Translations under genes and position numbers: made by a program
Notes under the pieces: generated by a model
What the model was told of the DNA's origin: nothing
Databases searched by the model: none
The model's input: only the letters and a program-made list of their open reading frames with translations
In this document: in pieces, positions 5,300 to 7,450 of the stretch
Layout of the letters: every line of letters begins with the position of its first letter
Position numbering within the stretch: the first letter of the stretch is position 1
Source: CAYZJD01 sp964478455
GTDB lineage: Bacteria > Acidobacteriota > Terriglobia > Bryobacterales > Bryobacteraceae
Reading direction: 5' to 3'
Length of the DNA stretch: 7,450 nucleotides
Assembly: GCA_964478455.1 (NCBI GenBank)
Contig: CAYZJD010000237.1
Location: 1-7,450, forward strand

Positions 5300-6667
5300 A
5301 TGTTCCAGAAGATCCTTGTAGCCAACCGGGGGGAAATCGCGCTGCGAGTGATTTGCGCCTCCAAGGAGCTTGGCATCCGCACCGTCGCCGTCTATTCGGA
5401 GGCCGACCGGGAGAGCCTGCACGTGCGCTTCGCCGACGAGGCCGTCTGCATCGGCCCGGCCAAGAGCGCCAAGAGCTACCTCGACATTCCTTCGGTGATC
5501 AGCGCGGCGGAGATCACGAACGTGGACGCCATCCACCCCGGCTATGGGTTCCTGAGCGAGAACGCCGATTTCGCCGAGGTGTGCGAGCTGTCCGGCATCC
5601 GGTTCATCGGGCCGTCGCCGGAGGTGACCCGGCTGATGGGCGTCAAGGACAAGGCGCGCAACGCGATGAAGAACGCCGGCGTACCTGTGCTCGAGGGCTC
5701 GGATGGAGTACTGCGGTCAGCCGAGGAGGCGCAACGGGTCGCGAGCCAAATCGGCTACCCGATAATTCTCAAGGCATCGGCCGGAGGCGGCGGTCGGGGT
5801 ATGCGGATCGTGCGCGACGCGGAGGAGTTGCCCGGGCTGTTTACCCAGGCGCAGCAGGAAGCGCTGGCCGCTTTCTCGTGCGCCGACGTCTACATCGAGC
5901 GGTTCATCCCGGCTCCGCGGCACATCGAGTTCCAGGTGCTGGCCGACCAGTACGGCAACGTGCAGGTGTTCCCGGAGCGGGAGTGCTCGATCCAACGGCG
6001 GCATCAGAAGCTCATCGAGGAGTCTCCGTCGCCGCGCGTCACACCCGAACTGCGCCAGGAGATCAGCGCCAGGCTCGCCGAAGCGATGCGCGCCGTCGGC
6101 TATGCCAACGCCGGCACGGTCGAGTTTCTGATGGACGAGGACGGGAAGCTCTACTTCATCGAAGTGAACGCGCGCATCCAGGTGGAGCACCCGGTCACCG
6201 AGGCGATCACGGGCGTGGATCTCGTCAAGGGCCAGATTCTGGTGGCGGCGGGCGTGCCGCTGACCGAGATCGTCCGGGGACACATGCGGCCGCGCGGCCA
6301 CGCCATCGAGTGCCGAATCAACGCCGAACACCCCGAGACGTTCGCTCCCTCGCCTGGGCGCATCACGGCGTTTAACGTCCCGGGAGGCATGGGCGTGCGC
6401 GTGGACACCGCGGCCTACACGGACTGCGTGATCCCGCCGTACTACGATTCGCTGGTGGCGAAGCTCATCACCCACGGGCGCGACCGCGAGGAAGCCATTT
6501 CACGGATGCAGCGCGCCCTTGAGATGTTCGTGGTGGAGGGCGTCCACACCTCCATCCCGCTCCACCAGCAGATCCTGGCCGATCCCGATTTCCGGCGGGG
6601 CTGCTTCGACACGAATTTCATCGCCCGGTTCCTGGCCGCCCGCATGCAGCTTGCGGCGGCGAAGTAG
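5300..6667 (+). CDS. accC: Biotin carboxylase subunit of acetyl-CoA carboxylase
   Basis: A 455-residue ATP-grasp enzyme that carboxylates the biotin on AccB using bicarbonate and ATP. Length matches the family (about 450). Domains: N-terminal carboxylase fold (1-112, KILVANRGEIALRV; HPGYGFLSEN at 79-88), ATP-grasp (113-320), and C-terminal domain (333-440, IECRINAEHPETFAPSPG). By comparison with the E. coli enzyme the key residues are all present: Lys116, Lys158 before the glycine-rich loop AGGGGRGM (161-168), His208, Lys237, Glu275, Glu288, Arg292 with QVEHP (294-298), and Arg339. NARIQVEHPV carries Ala for the Thr of E. coli, as many acyl-CoA carboxylases do. There is no fused biotin domain, so it works with the separate AccB encoded just upstream. 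A weak CAGG (5292-5295) precedes the ATG. The stop lies 8 nt from the stop of the convergent gene, leaving no room for a separate terminator. Confidence 0.97.
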   Translation: MFQKILVANRGEIALRVICASKELGIRTVAVYSEADRESLHVRFADEAVCIGPAKSAKSYLDIPSVISAAEITNVDAIHPGYGFLSENADFAEVCELSGIRFIGPSPEVTRLMGVKDKARNAMKNAGVPVLEGSDGVLRSAEEAQRVASQIGYPIILKASAGGGGRGMRIVRDAEELPGLFTQAQQEALAAFSCADVYIERFIPAPRHIEFQVLADQYGNVQVFPERECSIQRRHQKLIEESPSPRVTPELRQEISARLAEAMRAVGYANAGTVEFLMDEDGKLYFIEVNARIQVEHPVTEAITGVDLVKGQILVAAGVPLTEIVRGHMRPRGHAIECRINAEHPETFAPSPGRITAFNVPGGMGVRVDTAAYTDCVIPPYYDSLVAKLITHGRDREEAISRMQRALEMFVVEGVHTSIPLHQQILADPDFRRGCFDTNFIARFLAARMQLAAAK

Positions 6668-6675
6668 GGTCGGCC

Positions 6676-7377
6676 TTACATGGCCAGCCTGCCTTCGTAG
6701 ATCATGTCTTTCAACTTGAAGCTGCGCCGGATGTTGAGGGGCCCGAGTTGGAGTTGCACTTCGATCTGCCCGTCGGCGGGCGTGATGGCGTGAGCCGAGT
6801 CCTGGCTCCTTGGGAAGAAAAGCAGCAGGTGGACACTGTTCTCGCCCGGGGCTACTTGCGCGTCAGCGGCGGATAAGGGCGGACGGCCCTTTCGCCGCAG
6901 AAACGCATTGGCCCGGAGTTGCGCCGCGTCGGCCGGCGCCAGGTGAGCAGGAACGCCGGAGACGCCGACTATGTAGGCCGTCTCATCGCGGGCCAGGAAT
7001 TCAACCGCTTCGCGCGACGTGGCGGCTTCGTCGCCGAACTTCGCCCTAATGAGCGCCTGCTTGACCGGCAACGCGCTGTGCCACCGAACGATCACAGTGA
7101 GCGGGCCCGCCAGTTCAGGCATGCCGGCCGCCATGACAGGCCCGCCGCCTGACTTGACTTCGCAACTGGAGCAAGCCGATCGCAATTGCTCGAGGGAGGC
7201 CCGGTCGATCGAATCCACAGGGAGCAGCACGGGGCGGGCCCACGGGGAATCGATCAGCAGCTTCCGGACTTCGTCCGGCGTCCACTCAGTGAATCTCTTC
7301 CTGTGCCAGAAATCCGCCGGCTGGAGCAACGAGGCCGCCAGCAGAAGCTCGATGAGCACGGGCCAGACTCTTAGCAT
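6676..7377 (-). CDS. Secreted protein of unknown function, acidobacterial-type family
   Basis: A 233-residue protein I cannot assign to a characterised family. A hydrophobic N-terminus (residues 3-18) looks like a signal peptide with no lipobox; the cut site, perhaps near residue 21, is uncertain. The mature start carries FTEWTPDEVRKLLIDSPWAR (29-48). From memory this resembles a family of uncharacterised exported proteins common in acidobacteria, where W-T/S-x-x-E-V ... DSPWA recurs. Other visible parts are a CSSC pair (Cys69, Cys72) that could form a disulfide outside the cytoplasm, VRWHSALPVKQAL (97-109), YIVGVSGVP (135-143), and a beta-rich C-terminus ending in KLKDMIYEGRLAM. The start at 7377 has AGAGGG at 7386-7391, 8 nt upstream. 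It converges on accC with an 8-nt gap and is transcribed from the right edge, so it is not part of the accBC operon. No enzymatic residues are recognised. Confidence 0.75.
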   Translation of the reverse strand: MLRVWPVLIELLLAASLLQPADFWHRKRFTEWTPDEVRKLLIDSPWARPVLLPVDSIDRASLEQLRSACSSCEVKSGGGPVMAAGMPELAGPLTVIVRWHSALPVKQALIRAKFGDEAATSREAVEFLARDETAYIVGVSGVPAHLAPADAAQLRANAFLRRKGRPPLSAADAQVAPGENSVHLLLFFPRSQDSAHAITPADGQIEVQLQLGPLNIRRSFKLKDMIYEGRLAM

Positions 7378-7404
7378 TTCTCCGGCCCTCTGAACCGCAC
7401 CCCC

Positions 7405-7433
7405 AGTATGATCTTCCAGATAACAAGATGCAA
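7405..7433 (-). promoter_or_regulatory. Weak candidate promoter for the secreted-protein gene
   Basis: On the minus strand, TTGCAT (7428-7433) and CATACT (7405-7410) are separated by 17 nt. The expected transcript start would lie about 20 nt upstream of the start codon at 7377. The matches are only 3 of 6 and 4 of 6, so support comes mostly from spacing and position. Confidence 0.25.
7407..7412 (+). promoter_or_regulatory. Possible -10 element for a gene starting at the right edge
   Basis: TATGAT on the plus strand (5 of 6) lies 15 nt before the ATG at 7428. It overlaps the candidate -10 of the minus-strand gene at 7405-7410. No -35 is recognisable. If used, the transcript would have an almost leaderless start. 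Confidence 0.22.
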
Positions 7434-7450
7434 TGCTCTGATTGTGACCT
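7428..7450 (+). CDS. Possible start of a divergent gene (3' partial, cysteine pair at N-terminus)
   Basis: The last 23 bases read as ATG followed by MQCSDCD and run off the edge. A Cys-x-x-Cys directly after the start is typical of short zinc-binding or anti-sigma-type N-termini. The start has no clear ribosome site (CCAGATAACAAG precedes it). Seven residues cannot establish a gene, so this is only a flag for whoever has the neighbouring sequence. Confidence 0.25.

Noticed and set aside
5353..6375. A 340-codon open frame within accC in another frame
   Set aside because: accC is full length with all catalytic residues. The alternative translation is Arg/Gly/Ala-rich and low in hydrophobic order, typical of a shifted-frame shadow.
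5717..6475. A 252-codon minus-strand open frame opposite accC
   Set aside because: It is antisense to a highly conserved gene, is very rich in Arg, His and Asp, and has no supporting start signal or neighbour.
1..7450. A mobile element, CRISPR array, defence island or biosynthetic cluster
   Set aside because: No transposase, integrase, terminal repeats, spaced direct repeats, toxin-antitoxin pair or biosynthetic enzyme set was found. The genes are mostly core metabolism and household membrane or secreted proteins.

Overview
The window is GC-rich, densely coded bacterial chromosome. The best guess for the source is an acidobacterium, possibly of the Solibacter/Bryobacter type. This is an inference. 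It rests on the composition, on a divergent acetate-kinase-type protein, and on a secreted protein (6676-7377) with a 'W-T-x-x-E-V ... DSPWA' motif that I associate from memory with acidobacterial genomes. No ribosomal RNA or other decisive marker is present.

Layout. (1) Positions 1-74 hold the C-terminal end of an unidentified plus-strand gene. A 63-nt convergent spacer with a long imperfect hairpin separates it from the next gene. (2) On the minus strand, 2365 to 138, lie a secreted TPR-type protein and a shortened, divergent acetate/propionate-family kinase. Their stop and start codons overlap (ATGA), so they look translationally coupled. (3) A 253-nt divergent spacer (2366-2618) carries a good sigma70-like plus-strand promoter, two small inverted repeats, and the strong ribosome binding site of the TPR gene. 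(4) On the plus strand, 2619-6667, four closely packed genes run in one direction: a ten-helix DMT-superfamily transporter of the ureide-permease/sugar-porter type, an M24 Xaa-Pro-type aminopeptidase, accB and accC. Gaps are 9, 27 and 14 nt. (5) A minus-strand gene for a secreted protein of unknown function (6676-7377) converges on accC with only 8 nt between stop codons. A possible divergent gene begins at the right edge.

Functionally, accB and accC give the biotin carrier and biotin carboxylase of acetyl-CoA carboxylase, the entry step of fatty-acid synthesis. The M24 peptidase upstream is a known neighbour of accBC in many bacteria, but the elongation factor P gene that often sits between them is missing here. 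The kinase belongs to acyl-phosphate/acyl-CoA metabolism by family, but two residues that bind or catalyse in classical acetate kinases are changed, so its substrate is uncertain.

I see no mobile element, CRISPR array, tRNA or rRNA, and no clear new multi-gene system. The best leads are the variant kinase coupled to a secreted TPR protein, the accBC operon without efp, and the unknown secreted protein at the right end.
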